Below are positions 41,008 to 50,534 of a stretch of DNA of 64,000 bases, piece after piece; positions within the stretch are counted from its first letter, which is position 1, and every line of letters begins with the position of its first letter. Below the pieces are notes generated by a model. That model saw only the letters and a list, made by a program, of their open reading frames with translations, did not search any database and had not been told where the DNA came from. The translations under genes and the position numbers were made by a program. The stretch is taken from NCBI GenBank assembly GCA_916610825.1, contig OU744453.1, positions 9,691,826 through 9,755,825 on the forward strand, written 5' to 3'. The DNA comes from Haliclystus octoradiatus. Lineage: Eukaryota; Cnidaria; Staurozoa; Stauromedusae; Haliclystidae.

Positions 41008-42191
41008 AATTTCATGATGGTATTTGCGATAAAAAACACACAATAATTGGCGCAACAGTTTCGATTTAATCTAAAATCATCTTCAGGCAATGTGAAAAGA
41101 GAGAGTTAAAAAGTTACATGAATATTTATATAAAAATCTAATTAATTTATCTATTGAATTTATCGGAACGGTATTATACTTTTTAACAATGGCAAACAAT
41201 AATTACAGGAGAGATATTTTAGCACAAGAACTAATTACGAATATACGATACAAACACGGTGAAATAACAGTTACAATCAAAAATAGTTTAACAGCGGCAA
41301 AATGCTCTTTGGTATTGTTCTTCCATTTTCTGTATTTCTTCTGGTCGTTGTTTAATATATTGCCGACCTGAGTGGTCGACATGACAGCATCGCGCATGTC
41401 ACACAAGATAACAACAGTTAGATTTAGCGTAACTATGAATATGGAATAGTAATAGTTTAGAACAAATTGACAAACAGAAAAACTAAGTACGGATATACTA
41501 TAAGACAGATACAATGAAATAATTATTACAACCAAAAACAAATAATCCAAAATCCATTCATCAATGGCAAAATGTTCTATCAGATTGATTACCAACTTTC
41601 TGTATTTCCTCTGGTCGTTGTTGAAAAAATTGCCGACCTGATTGGCCGACATGACAGCATCGCGCATGTCACACAAGATAACAACAGTTAGATATAACGT
41701 AACTATGAAAGTTAATTCAAAATCTTTTAGGCCACATTGACACCAAATAAATCGATGAGGTATTCCCTCCGGTCTGTAAATATACCATATCATTGAAACT
41801 CCAAATAAAAACAACAAAATAATCTTCGTACAACATCCAAAAAATAAGTAAATTATATACGACGACAACATTTATATCTCCAGATGTAATTGATAATGAA
41901 TTGCCACACCTCCCAAGTCACTTAGAAAAGTGTTATTTCACCGTGTTTGTATCGTATATTCGTAATTAGTTCTTGTGCTAAAATATCTCTCCTGTAATTA
42001 TTGTTTGCCATTGTTAAAAAGTATAATACCGTTCCGATAAATTCAATAGATAAATTAATTAGATTTTTATATAAATATTCATGTAACTTTTTAACTCTCT
42101 CTTTTCACATTGCCTGAAGATGATTTTAGATTAAATCGAAACTGTTGCGCCAATTATTGTGTGTTTTTATCGCAAATACCATCATGAAATT
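41008..42191. mobile_element. long-inverted-repeat element, copy B
   Basis: 41008-41269 and 41931-42191 are near-perfect inverted repeats of about 261 bp. Each arm carries CTGAAGA, a 5-bp stem (GATTT/AAATC) and CGAAAC (42114-42142 plus; 41058-41086 minus), which resembles a hammerhead ribozyme core. The 661-bp interior encodes the hydrophobic protein described below. The same family forms copy A at 21.8-24.3 kb. Confidence 0.75.
41203..41871 (-). CDS. 222-aa hydrophobic protein with internal duplication, unknown
   Basis: From the ATG at 41871 the protein begins with a likely membrane segment (IIYLFFGCCTKIILLFLFGV). Two repeats follow, about 90 residues apart, each made of a membrane helix (IVTLYLTVVILCDM), a polar loop with RDAVMSANQVGNFFNNDQ and KYRK, and EHFA. 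A helix (LDYLFLVVIIISLYL) lies between them. The last 22 codons run into the left terminal repeat. The family is unknown to me. Five DNA copies of the VMSxxQVGN motif exist in this window. An alternative is that the conserved DNA, not the protein, is what is kept. Confidence 0.4.
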   Translation of the reverse strand: MLSSYIIYLFFGCCTKIILLFLFGVSMIWYIYRPEGIPHRFIWCQCGLKDFELTFIVTLYLTVVILCDMRDAVMSANQVGNFFNNDQRKYRKLVINLIEHFAIDEWILDYLFLVVIIISLYLSYSISVLSFSVCQFVLNYYYSIFIVTLNLTVVILCDMRDAVMSTTQVGNILNNDQKKYRKWKNNTKEHFAAVKLFLIVTVISPCLYRIFVISSCAKISLL

Positions 42192-42244
42192 CATGTCAAG
42201 TAAACCTTTACGAAGACATTTATTAATCGCGATAGCCAGCTACA

Positions 42245-42633
42245 CTTTTCTAAGTGACTTGGGAGGTGTGGCAATTCATTATCAATTACATCTGGAGATA
42301 TAAATGTTGTCGTCGTATATAATTTACTTATTTTTTGGATGTTGTACGAAGATTATTTTGTTGTTTTTATTTGGAGTTTCAATGATATGGTATATTTACA
42401 GACCGGAGGGAATACCTCATCGATTTATTTGGTGTCAATGTGGCCTAAAAGATTTTGAATTAACTTTCATAGTTACGTTATATCTAACTGTTGTTATCTT
42501 GTGTGACATGCGCGATGCTGTCATGTCGGCCAATCAGGTCGGCAATTTTTTCAACAACGACCAGTGTACAATAAACAATGTAAAAACAAGAACTGCTCCT
42601 TTGCAAGCCAGTGTCAAATTGAATTGTATCTAG
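42245..42633 (+). pseudogene. inverted partial copy of the hydrophobic gene
   Basis: 42245-42564 is the near-identical reverse complement of about 41612-41931. Its frame (ATG 42304) repeats the first 89 residues of the minus-strand protein, through ANQVGNFFNND, and then diverges to a stop at 42633. It lies just outside the right terminal repeat of copy B, so two inverted pairs interlock here. Confidence 0.7.
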
Positions 42634-43555
42634 TCATACATCCTTCATTAAGTCTGAGTTGTGAAGTTTGTAATGTTGTGTTTAGGATGTAATTAATTGT
42701 GCTTAATTGTATGATATTGTGTGATATATTACGCTACCAGTTAGCACAATACAATACAATACCAGGACAATACCAGTTAGCACTTGTGCTACCGCACTGT
42801 GAAAGAACCGGGGCACGCCATAGGCTACGCAAGTTGAGCTCAGCAAGCGGGGAAAAAATGCAACGATTATATTTCTCATTTTGGGAATGTTAGAGATTGT
42901 TTAATTTGACATACGAAAAATATGACATACTCAAGAAGAAATTTCATTTACAAGTCGTTTTCTCAGTTATTGTTTTCGTAAAGAATAAAAGCAAAACAAC
43001 AGCTGCGGCGCCATCAAACAGTTTAAAAATCTGACGGGTGCGCTTGCCCTGGATCCGCCCCTGCCTCTAAATTCGCAGAGTTTTGCAACTATGACTTTGT
43101 GATTGGAAATTTGACCTTTTCTGCGTGTTTCCGTTACAGGTGTAAAATCATTTACTGGCAATTCAATTTAATACATATATCATTTTTTATTAGATGAGCC
43201 AATAGATCTTATTGAGATCTTTAAAATGAACGTCGATTTTCCAGAAAAAGTAGCGTCACTATTTAATTTGAAGTGAAAAGTCTTTCTGAATCGTATTTCC
43301 GAGATTATGTAACTGTCCTTGTGTAGAATAATTTTGATTGATTTGACCTTTGAAAATACAGGCCTTGTAACATTTAATATTTATTGTCATTAGTTTATAT
43401 TCCACATTCCCTTTGAGATCATATTCTACGTGCATTTCAAGATTTCTGAATACATGATTATCTATAGATGAGTTCTGGGATGTCAATTAACACTAAATTG
43501 CAAAACACAGTTCAAGTAGAAGATTCAGAGAATATTGAATCAAAGCTGTGTATAG

Positions 43556-44898
43556 GATGTGGATAGAGTCCCGGTAGCCGGGTCTTTGGCTGAAAAAAGC
43601 AAGAGTCCCGGTAGTCAAATACTCGTGCGCAGAGCGCTTTTCTGTCTTGAAAATATGTAAATAAAACTTTCAATTTTCTTAAACTTTAAAATTACATCAT
43701 TTTATAAGTTTTAAAAGAAATCAAATTCATTTGATAATGACAGTGTGGCAAATAGGATATCTTGTGAAAGCGATTCGACATTTGTGGAAGTATAGTAAAT
43801 GCACTGTAAATGCTTGATTTAGCAGAAATGGGAAATAATTTAAACCGACGTCGCGTTTATAACAAACGATGGCCGACGAAAACATTCAAGACATTCAACA
43901 AGTTAAAAATCAAATCTCACAATTTTAGTAGGCCTAGGGATGCACCGAATCAGGTATTCGGCCGTCGGCCGAATAGGATATATTCGGCCAGGAAAGTCTA
44001 GTATTCGGCCGAATATTTGGCAAATATTCGACCAATTTTTGAGTCAATTCCTGGTCTGTTATGGTCATTCAAGATTGATTTGTTTGGTTTATTAAGCATG
44101 CTGGAAATATCAGAATATTATCTGCCAGTTAGATGTGCTTTTCTTCATTGGATGATATTGTATTTTCGCCTCATTTAACATTTTGGAAAATGTTTATGAA
44201 AGTGTGATCTTCTGTTGTCATGGCAGCACGATTTTCCTTTGAAATAGCGAACAAACCATTTTGGACAATAGGGAGAAAGTTCTTTGAATATCAAAAGTTA
44301 AGATTTTACAGTTCTTGCATTGGTTTGAATGTTATAATGTCAAGTGAAATATCATTCAAAACTGTCTGTTTGACATCAGATATTTGTTAACTTCGTTGAT
44401 GTTCAAAATCAATCGAACGAGAACCGAATTCGGCGCATCCCTAATTTTTAAACTGAAATTTTTATACTATATATTGCCTAAACACCATTGATCAACCGTT
44501 TGTAATTGTTTTCTGTCAATAACATCAACAACAACATAGTTTCATGACCATGATAGCGACGAGACTAGCCCTATACCAAAGCAGCGCTGTTTTAATTTTG
44601 TTCCTCAAATAATAATGTAGATGACTTCGAAGAAAACAGCCAAAATAGTGCTTCTTCATATTTATCGAATACATATATAAGTGTATATCAGTATATCATT
44701 ATTATAAATTGATCAATGTCGTTTAAATTTCACGAAAGAATGTTCAATCCCATTACACCGAGAAGCCGTGACAGAAATGAAAATACGATATTGATGTTTC
44801 ACGCTTTGACGCTTGGCGTTGTGTGCGTGCGCATTTGACTGCCGGGCGTAGAAGTTTTTTTCAACCAAAGACCCGGTTATTTAGACTATATTCACTTC
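43556..44898. mobile_element. Mutator-like MITE, 11-bp target duplication
   Basis: The left end starts GATGTGGATAGAGTC; the right end, read inward, starts GAAGTGAATATAGTC. Both continue in register through CCGGGTCTTTGG, TGAAAAAA and AGTCAAAT, giving terminal repeats of about 65 bp. GCTGTGTATAG flanks the element on both sides (43545-43555 and 44899-44909). Long terminal repeats with a 9-11-bp duplication are the Mutator signature. No transposase inside. Confidence 0.75.
43935..44443. mobile_element. hAT-type MITE nested in the Mutator-like element
   Basis: Termini TAGGGATGCACCGAAT and (reverse complement) TTAGGGATGCGCCGAATTC match a widespread hAT end. TATTCGGCCGAATA-type palindromes near the left end are repeated. 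I do not see a clean 8-bp duplication, so one flank may have changed. Confidence 0.7.
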
Positions 44899-44909
44899 GC
44901 TGTGTATAG

Positions 44910-45499
44910 TAATTGTATACATAGTGGAGGCGGTGTCAACCATCAAAGTACGTATGCGATACTTATCCTGGCTCACTATGCAGTTCCAACGTAAAGCTTT
45001 TGTTTCACCAACGTAGGAACAATATTAATTTCAACCTTAGACCAACCTTGATCCAACATCGGTGTGTCCAGTGGGATGCGTCATAGCGCAGCATAGTTAT
45101 TTTTCACTGAATTTTCATTTTTAGCGCTTTAAAGTGTCTTTACTGCAACATGCACTAACGAAACATTAAAAAGTAGCCGTTTATGATAATCGATGAAAAC
45201 TAGAGGTAATTACATTAAGAATTTTCCCTATTCATAAAACTGGAAATTTATTGAAAATTCAGAAATTACGCGTCCAAATGGAAATGCGCGTTCTACTTGT
45301 CTAAGACAAAACGTACGAAAAATTGGTTTGCGCCAAATATATTGGGCGCGCGTGCACGACTACTATTTTAAATTAAACTAAACACCCGATGATATGATTC
45401 TGATTTTTACAGAAGCTGCAGCTTGAGGTTTCGGGTTCAGGGGCTTCCATCACATTAATACAGTTGAATAACATAGATTGAGATTTATTTGTTAAGTTG
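44910..45499. other. no gene recognised (intron of host gene?)
   Basis: Lies 3' of the donor at 45505 and would be intronic in the two-exon model. No repeat or coding similarity seen. Confidence 0.35.
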
Positions 45500-45505
45500 A
45501 CTTAC

Positions 45506-45616
45506 TTTGAGAGGACGCTCCGTCCTAGGTCGGATAGCTTTATCTCGTCTCTTCTCTTTCCGTTTTGGTTGTAATCGTTCTCCGATTCTTCCTCTGTCTT
45601 TCGAAGACTCGTCCAT
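45506..45616 (-). CDS. first coding exon of a host gene (basic N-terminus)
   Basis: ATG at 45616 has a good start context (A at -3, G at +4). The exon encodes 37 residues, strongly basic (MDESSKDRGRIGERLQPKRK and on), and ends in phase 0 at a consensus donor, AAA|GTAAGT, at 45505. Upstream sequence to 46236, about 620 bp, is presumably 5' UTR and promoter. This block is duplicated at 60018-60707. The next exon is uncertain; 38623-38907 is the best phase match. Confidence 0.55.
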
Positions 45617-46236
45617 ACTTTCCGAGGTCGCAATTTATGTAGTCTTTCCAGTTGCTAAATTATTGATATCAGTGGTCAGGCGTCAGTTAGTCGATTCAGT
45701 CAATTCGGTTACTGTTCACAGATTTCGTGTTTTGTCAAAGATTTGAGCCATGTCGAAAAAGTCTCTCCATTTAATAGCCTCGTCTAAAAGAGTTCGATCC
45801 GATTAAATTATTAAAAAGATTATAGATTACAACAATGCACAAAGAGGAAAGAAAACGTAACAGTACACATAACAATGCAATTGTTACAAATTAGAAAGCG
45901 GGTTTTGTAGTTCTGAGAGCTCAATCGCTAAATTGAAACTGATATAAAGTGATAATAGTTAATAGGTCAAATGTCGATAGCATGTCCAAAATGTATGAAT
46001 ATATGAAATGCCTATATGATATGAGCCAAAGATGGTCCAAACGTTTTCAAACAAATTAATACATAAATATTAACCTTTTGGTTGATCTTTTCTTTGGTTT
46101 GTTTGCTGTAAATAAACACAGATCATACGCTTATATTTTATAGTTCTGGTGTTACTGTACCACTTACCATAGTGTTACCAATGGCACGTGCTCTGCTCAC
46201 TGTCCTCGTAGCTTTGGGCGTTTAATAGAAGACGGT
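45547..46236 (-). repeat. 690-bp direct repeat, copy 1 (promoter plus exon 1 part)
   Basis: Identical in length to 60018-60707 and differing at only about five to seven positions by eye (for example near 45720, 45758 and 45854). It spans the 5' region and the first 70 coding bases of the exon at 45506-45616. Here the exon continues to a good donor, so this is probably the source copy. Confidence 0.9.
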
Positions 46237-47230
46237 TGATTTACGCCCTATAAGGTTAATCTCCCTTTTCTCTTACTACTACTGATCTCCTCCTAATTTG
46301 GTGAAATGTTGGCTGTTGTTGTGGGGGCCATGGATGCAGCGAGGGGACGTTTGGGTCGGCAGGGGGCGCAGTGTGAAAGGAGTGGGGCCGCAGGATTTGC
46401 CCGGTGGAGGGCGGATTATTTTTGTTACTCTCTTCATCCTTGCCATCTTTCTTGTGATTATCATTAGTTATTTTACTTCCATAAATACATTTGTTTCAAC
46501 TAATTACATCATAATCGTACAACAGTACATACAACAAGGTGGGACAGACCTCCATACCACGCAACCTACACCACCCGAAACCGGAGGAATCGGTAGCCGA
46601 CGACTGGCAGTCCAAACGAGCGGAGGGACAGTACTGCTGCTGATGATCCAACAAGTACTTACCCTGATCGGTGTATTCGGTGTGAGAAGTTAAGTTAAAA
46701 TAATTTATCTCATTGATTGTGGTAGCAAGCCACACGACCTACGGAACATAAATCCATATGTACCTTTTTCATCTAAAATTCAATGACACGCGCACGGGTC
46801 GGCCTTTCAAATAAATTGTTGGAGCAATAGATTTTGTTCGGGGATCTATAGCAGTAGTTTTTCATTAGCGAAGTTTGACTGACATGGAATCTTTTTTATC
46901 GCGTTATGTACACTACAAAGTCCTTACACGTAATAGAGGCTGCTTTGTAAATGCCAAGTCAGCAAGAAGGTTTGTGTGAACGAGGCTAATATGGCTACCA
47001 AAAAATGTTCAGAATTTTTGTTGAAGTACAACGAAACGAGCAATGTTATTTTGTAAATGGTTCTAATTTATTTCTTTATTTCTAACTTGACCTTTATTTC
47101 TGGACTAAGGTGAGTTGGTAAAGTGAATGACGCTTTTATTGTCATTTCATCAAGCTTTCATTATTTTTAATATTCTACCACAGTGAAGTTTTGAGATGAA
47201 TAAGAATGAATAAGAATAAAATATTCGAAG
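46237..47230. other. no gene recognised
   Basis: GC-richer patch at 46310-46420, then mixed sequence. Open frames on both strands at 46298-46735 overlap each other and show no family, codon or splice evidence. Confidence 0.35.
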
Positions 47231-47237
47231 TATCTAT

Positions 47238-47752
47238 TTGACCGGCAGTCGCAGCCATTATGGATTCAAACGCGCGTGCGCCGACAATCAATTACGTCAT
47301 TCACTCGATCACGTGTTTCACTCGTCCCAGTATTAGGGTTAGGTTTAGGGTCCGATCACGTGATCCACCCGTTTAGGGTTAGGGTTAGGGTCAAGTCACG
47401 TGATAACCACTCGGTCGAGTATAAATTCATTTCTGTTTCATAAGTTGTCGTTGGTTGGCGTAGCTCATTCGGATAGAGTCTGACTAGAGTGCAGGGTATG
47501 CTGGTTCGAGTCCTGGTCGAGACGAAGTTTTAATTTATTTTCATTATTTATATCCCGAAATGTTTACAAGTTACTGTTCGTTCATTATACGCATGCGTTG
47601 GTATCCATAATGGCTGCGACTGCCGGTCAAATTGGTAATAGTCACAGCAAATATCGAACATAGATAGTGTGACGTATACATCTTTGCGCATGCGCTGATG
47701 ACTGCCGGTCAAATAGCCTTGGCGCTAAATGACCGGCTGCCGGTCAAATAGT
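47238..47752. repeat. inverted-repeat block with telomere-like and CACGTG motifs
   Basis: TTTGACCGGCAGTCGCAGCC at about 47240 is mirrored by GGCTGCGACTGCCGGTCAAA at about 47612. Two shorter copies of CTGCCGGTCAAATAG follow, at about 47702 and 47738. Inside lie TTAGGG-type runs (47334-47351 and 47371-47390), three CACGTG boxes (about 47311, 47355, 47396) and a tRNA-like promoter. It looks like a composite MITE. Confidence 0.6.
47456..47527 (+). other. tRNA-like pol III promoter (SINE head or degenerate tRNA)
   Basis: The A box TGGCGTAGCTCATTCGG (47456-47472) and a perfect B box GGTTCGAGTCC (47503-47513) are spaced as in a tRNA. The D arm pairs, but the acceptor stem has several mismatches, so I do not call a functional tRNA. 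Confidence 0.5.
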
Positions 47753-47759
47753 CACAGCG

Positions 47760-48640
47760 TAAAATATTACAATGGTATTTTGCGTGAATGATGCATTTAT
47801 TGTAATCTCATCAAAGTTATATAACAATATTATATGGTCACAGCAATAAGTACATGATTTCAACGTAGTGAACACCGGCTTTGTTGCGCAATATGCCTTG
47901 ATAGTTGTGTTAAACCGATGCACATCCATTTCTGGGATGAACAACTCCGTGTATATCCATGAGGTGTTCCATGCACAACAAAGTAATGTTCACTTTTACT
48001 TCAGTAGTGCCTTTATAAGATAATATTGGTCTATATTTACATGTTGCCATGAAGTACCTTTGAGGTATTTGTTTTCGTAGCGTATGGAATGTGCCAAGGT
48101 TCTGAAATAAAAGAGGAGAAAGTTGTTGAAGTGGAGTTTGTTTAAATTGCAACAGTTTAATGAATTTAGTAGACAAAACACAATTGAAGCAATATCATGC
48201 TGCCTAAATGGTAATGTTGTGACTTGATAGCGAGATACGTAAACATAATTGGCTCATTTTTTATTCTTACACATCCATTCACTTTCATTAGATTGCATTA
48301 GCACTGGGTAAGCTTATAAAGTATTGATTAATGTTGTGTTACTTACATTGCACTGTTAATTCTTGAGTAGGCTACTTTTGAAGTACGTGTTTGAATATAA
48401 TATGTTCTCAGCGAGTTTTTGTCTGTTCATGACATCCAATTGGTATCCAATAAATTAAATTTAATAAATAAGTATATGTACATATATATAATATCACATG
48501 GAATGTGTCAATTGAAATTCTGAAAGGAAAGAAAAAAATGTATTAATTTGGATTGACAACTTATAGCTACCAATTGCATCATTACAGTTGTATAACACTA
48601 TCCACGCTGAATGCTCAACAATGATATAAATTTATTTTAC
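47760..48640. other. 3' flank of the RepHel gene; possible extra terminal exon
   Basis: A strong acceptor (TCTTTTATTTCAG) sits just above 48101 on the minus strand and opens a short frame, so an alternative 3' exon of the large gene may lie at 48101 and below. Otherwise AT-rich and non-coding. Confidence 0.3.
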
Positions 48641-48644
48641 TAAC

Positions 48645-50474
48645 CTTGTTCCTTGTTGTTTCCATCAATTTGCCATGATGGTAGGTCGGTCAATGGTTTG
48701 TTTTGCCTAAGAAAAAATAAAGTAATCAACAATCACAATTTAGTCATATAAATTTTTAATTAATGGTTATAGGGATTATAGTTGTATGGAACATACCGTA
48801 TTCAGCATTTGCAGGTGCAGCTTTGCTGGGGTAACAATAGCAACAAGTGTCTTGATGATGATGTCTGAAGACATTTTCACTGACAGAACTGATTTTAATT
48901 TTGTCAAGAAAGTAGTTGCTGTCTGATTTTTAGTGATGTCACCGTGTTCCCAGTTTGTCACAATAGCATGGACATGCCAAGGGCGGAACATTTGATTGTT
49001 AACTGTTGCATTGGTGTTGAGGTGGTTGAGTTTGGCGTAAATATTGTTAGTAATTCCAACCTGATATACTCTTGAGGATACTGCACTGCCCAATACGTAG
49101 ACAGCAGGACAATCTGGCACGATGATGTTATCCTTCAAGAATATTCCATGATGGTGGTGTTTGAAAGATAATTTGTACAGCATCTCGGAGGAGGCTGTGA
49201 ATACTGAAGAGGCCATCTGAGATATCTGAATAAAAGAAAAAAAATTTATTTATATGATTGATCGCCTTGTCGCTCTTCACTATTTCAAGAAGGGATTAAC
49301 AAGTTTGCTATTTTTCATCGTCATTGGCATTATCGACATATACCTGTAGAATAGCTGCAGCATTGTCACTCTTGTCTCCAACAAAGTAAATGTGTTTTAA
49401 CTGTTGTACACGTGATAGCAACACTAACAACTGCTCTCTCTCCCAAAGATGGTAGGATGGGTCTGTAATAGAGAGTCTTGTTGCAACAGCAGGTAGTGTG
49501 TCACCAATGACCTTGTGTATGGTGGCGCATATGTGGTATCTGTTAAAAAGTTACAAGTTTATTAAAATATGAAAAATATGCCAACTTTAATAAAATAGTG
49601 TGTGGTATTATGCTGGTGGTTACCTCAATGGCAGCTGCTTTCGACGTGCTTGTGTTTTTCCACTCAAAATGAGTGTGGACTGGCATTGTCTTTTTGATAC
49701 TTTGACAATAACCAGCGGGCTTTTCACTAATTTCACTGTGACAGTTTCATCCACAGCAGAGTATGAAACTACTTCAACAACATCACCTTGGATAAATGGA
49801 TAGATAAATTTATGTTTGATAAATTGAACATCAACTCATCAATATCTGTGATAACAGCATTTTATTTTATAAATACCTTGTGTAAATGTGATGCCATGTC
49901 TTGATGTTTTGTTGTAAGTCAACCGAAGGTGTTGACCCACATAGATGAACAGTTCATTGGGTTCTTGGCAAGCATAATCAATAGATTTAACAATGTCCTT
50001 TCGATCAGTTGGTTGCCAGTTGCCTGGTGACACCTCAATTTCATCGAGTGCTTTGAAGGTGGTTCCGACATTGTTAGCTTTCGCCGCAGTCATGACTGAA
50101 GATGTTATTTCAGCTTCTGCTTTTTTTGTTGAAATCACCCTCAAAATTTGAGGTGGCACGTCGTCCCATGTTGGCACAAATGTGCAATTAGCAAGAATTA
50201 GGTTTGTAAGTTGTTGACATTCAATTGGATTGAGGTGGGACCTTAGCATGTTGTTGACTTTCTGAAGTTGTAGGTCTTGTGCACTTCGTACCTTTAGAGA
50301 TTGAAATATTTCAAGGATTAATGTTTATTACAAAACATGCATGTCAGGTAACACTCTAAAAGATGGCATGGAAGCTGTCATGTTGATTTTATTACCTGTT
50401 CTTTGAGTGGCAGAATTGCAAAGTTTAAAAATACATGGAAGTCAAGCCATACATTGTGACCCTATTTGGAGAAC

Positions 50475-50534
<60 letters not shown>

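Noticed and set aside
42967..43161. Exon of the minus-strand host gene near 43.1 kb
   Set aside because: The acceptor would put a stop in phase 0, and a hAT-like end (CAGGGGCGGATCC on minus) cuts the frame.
46298..46735. Overlapping frames on both strands
   Set aside because: No splice sites, codon signal or family; likely chance in a GC-richer patch.
47456..47527. Functional tRNA gene
   Set aside because: Boxes A and B are good but the acceptor stem pairs poorly.
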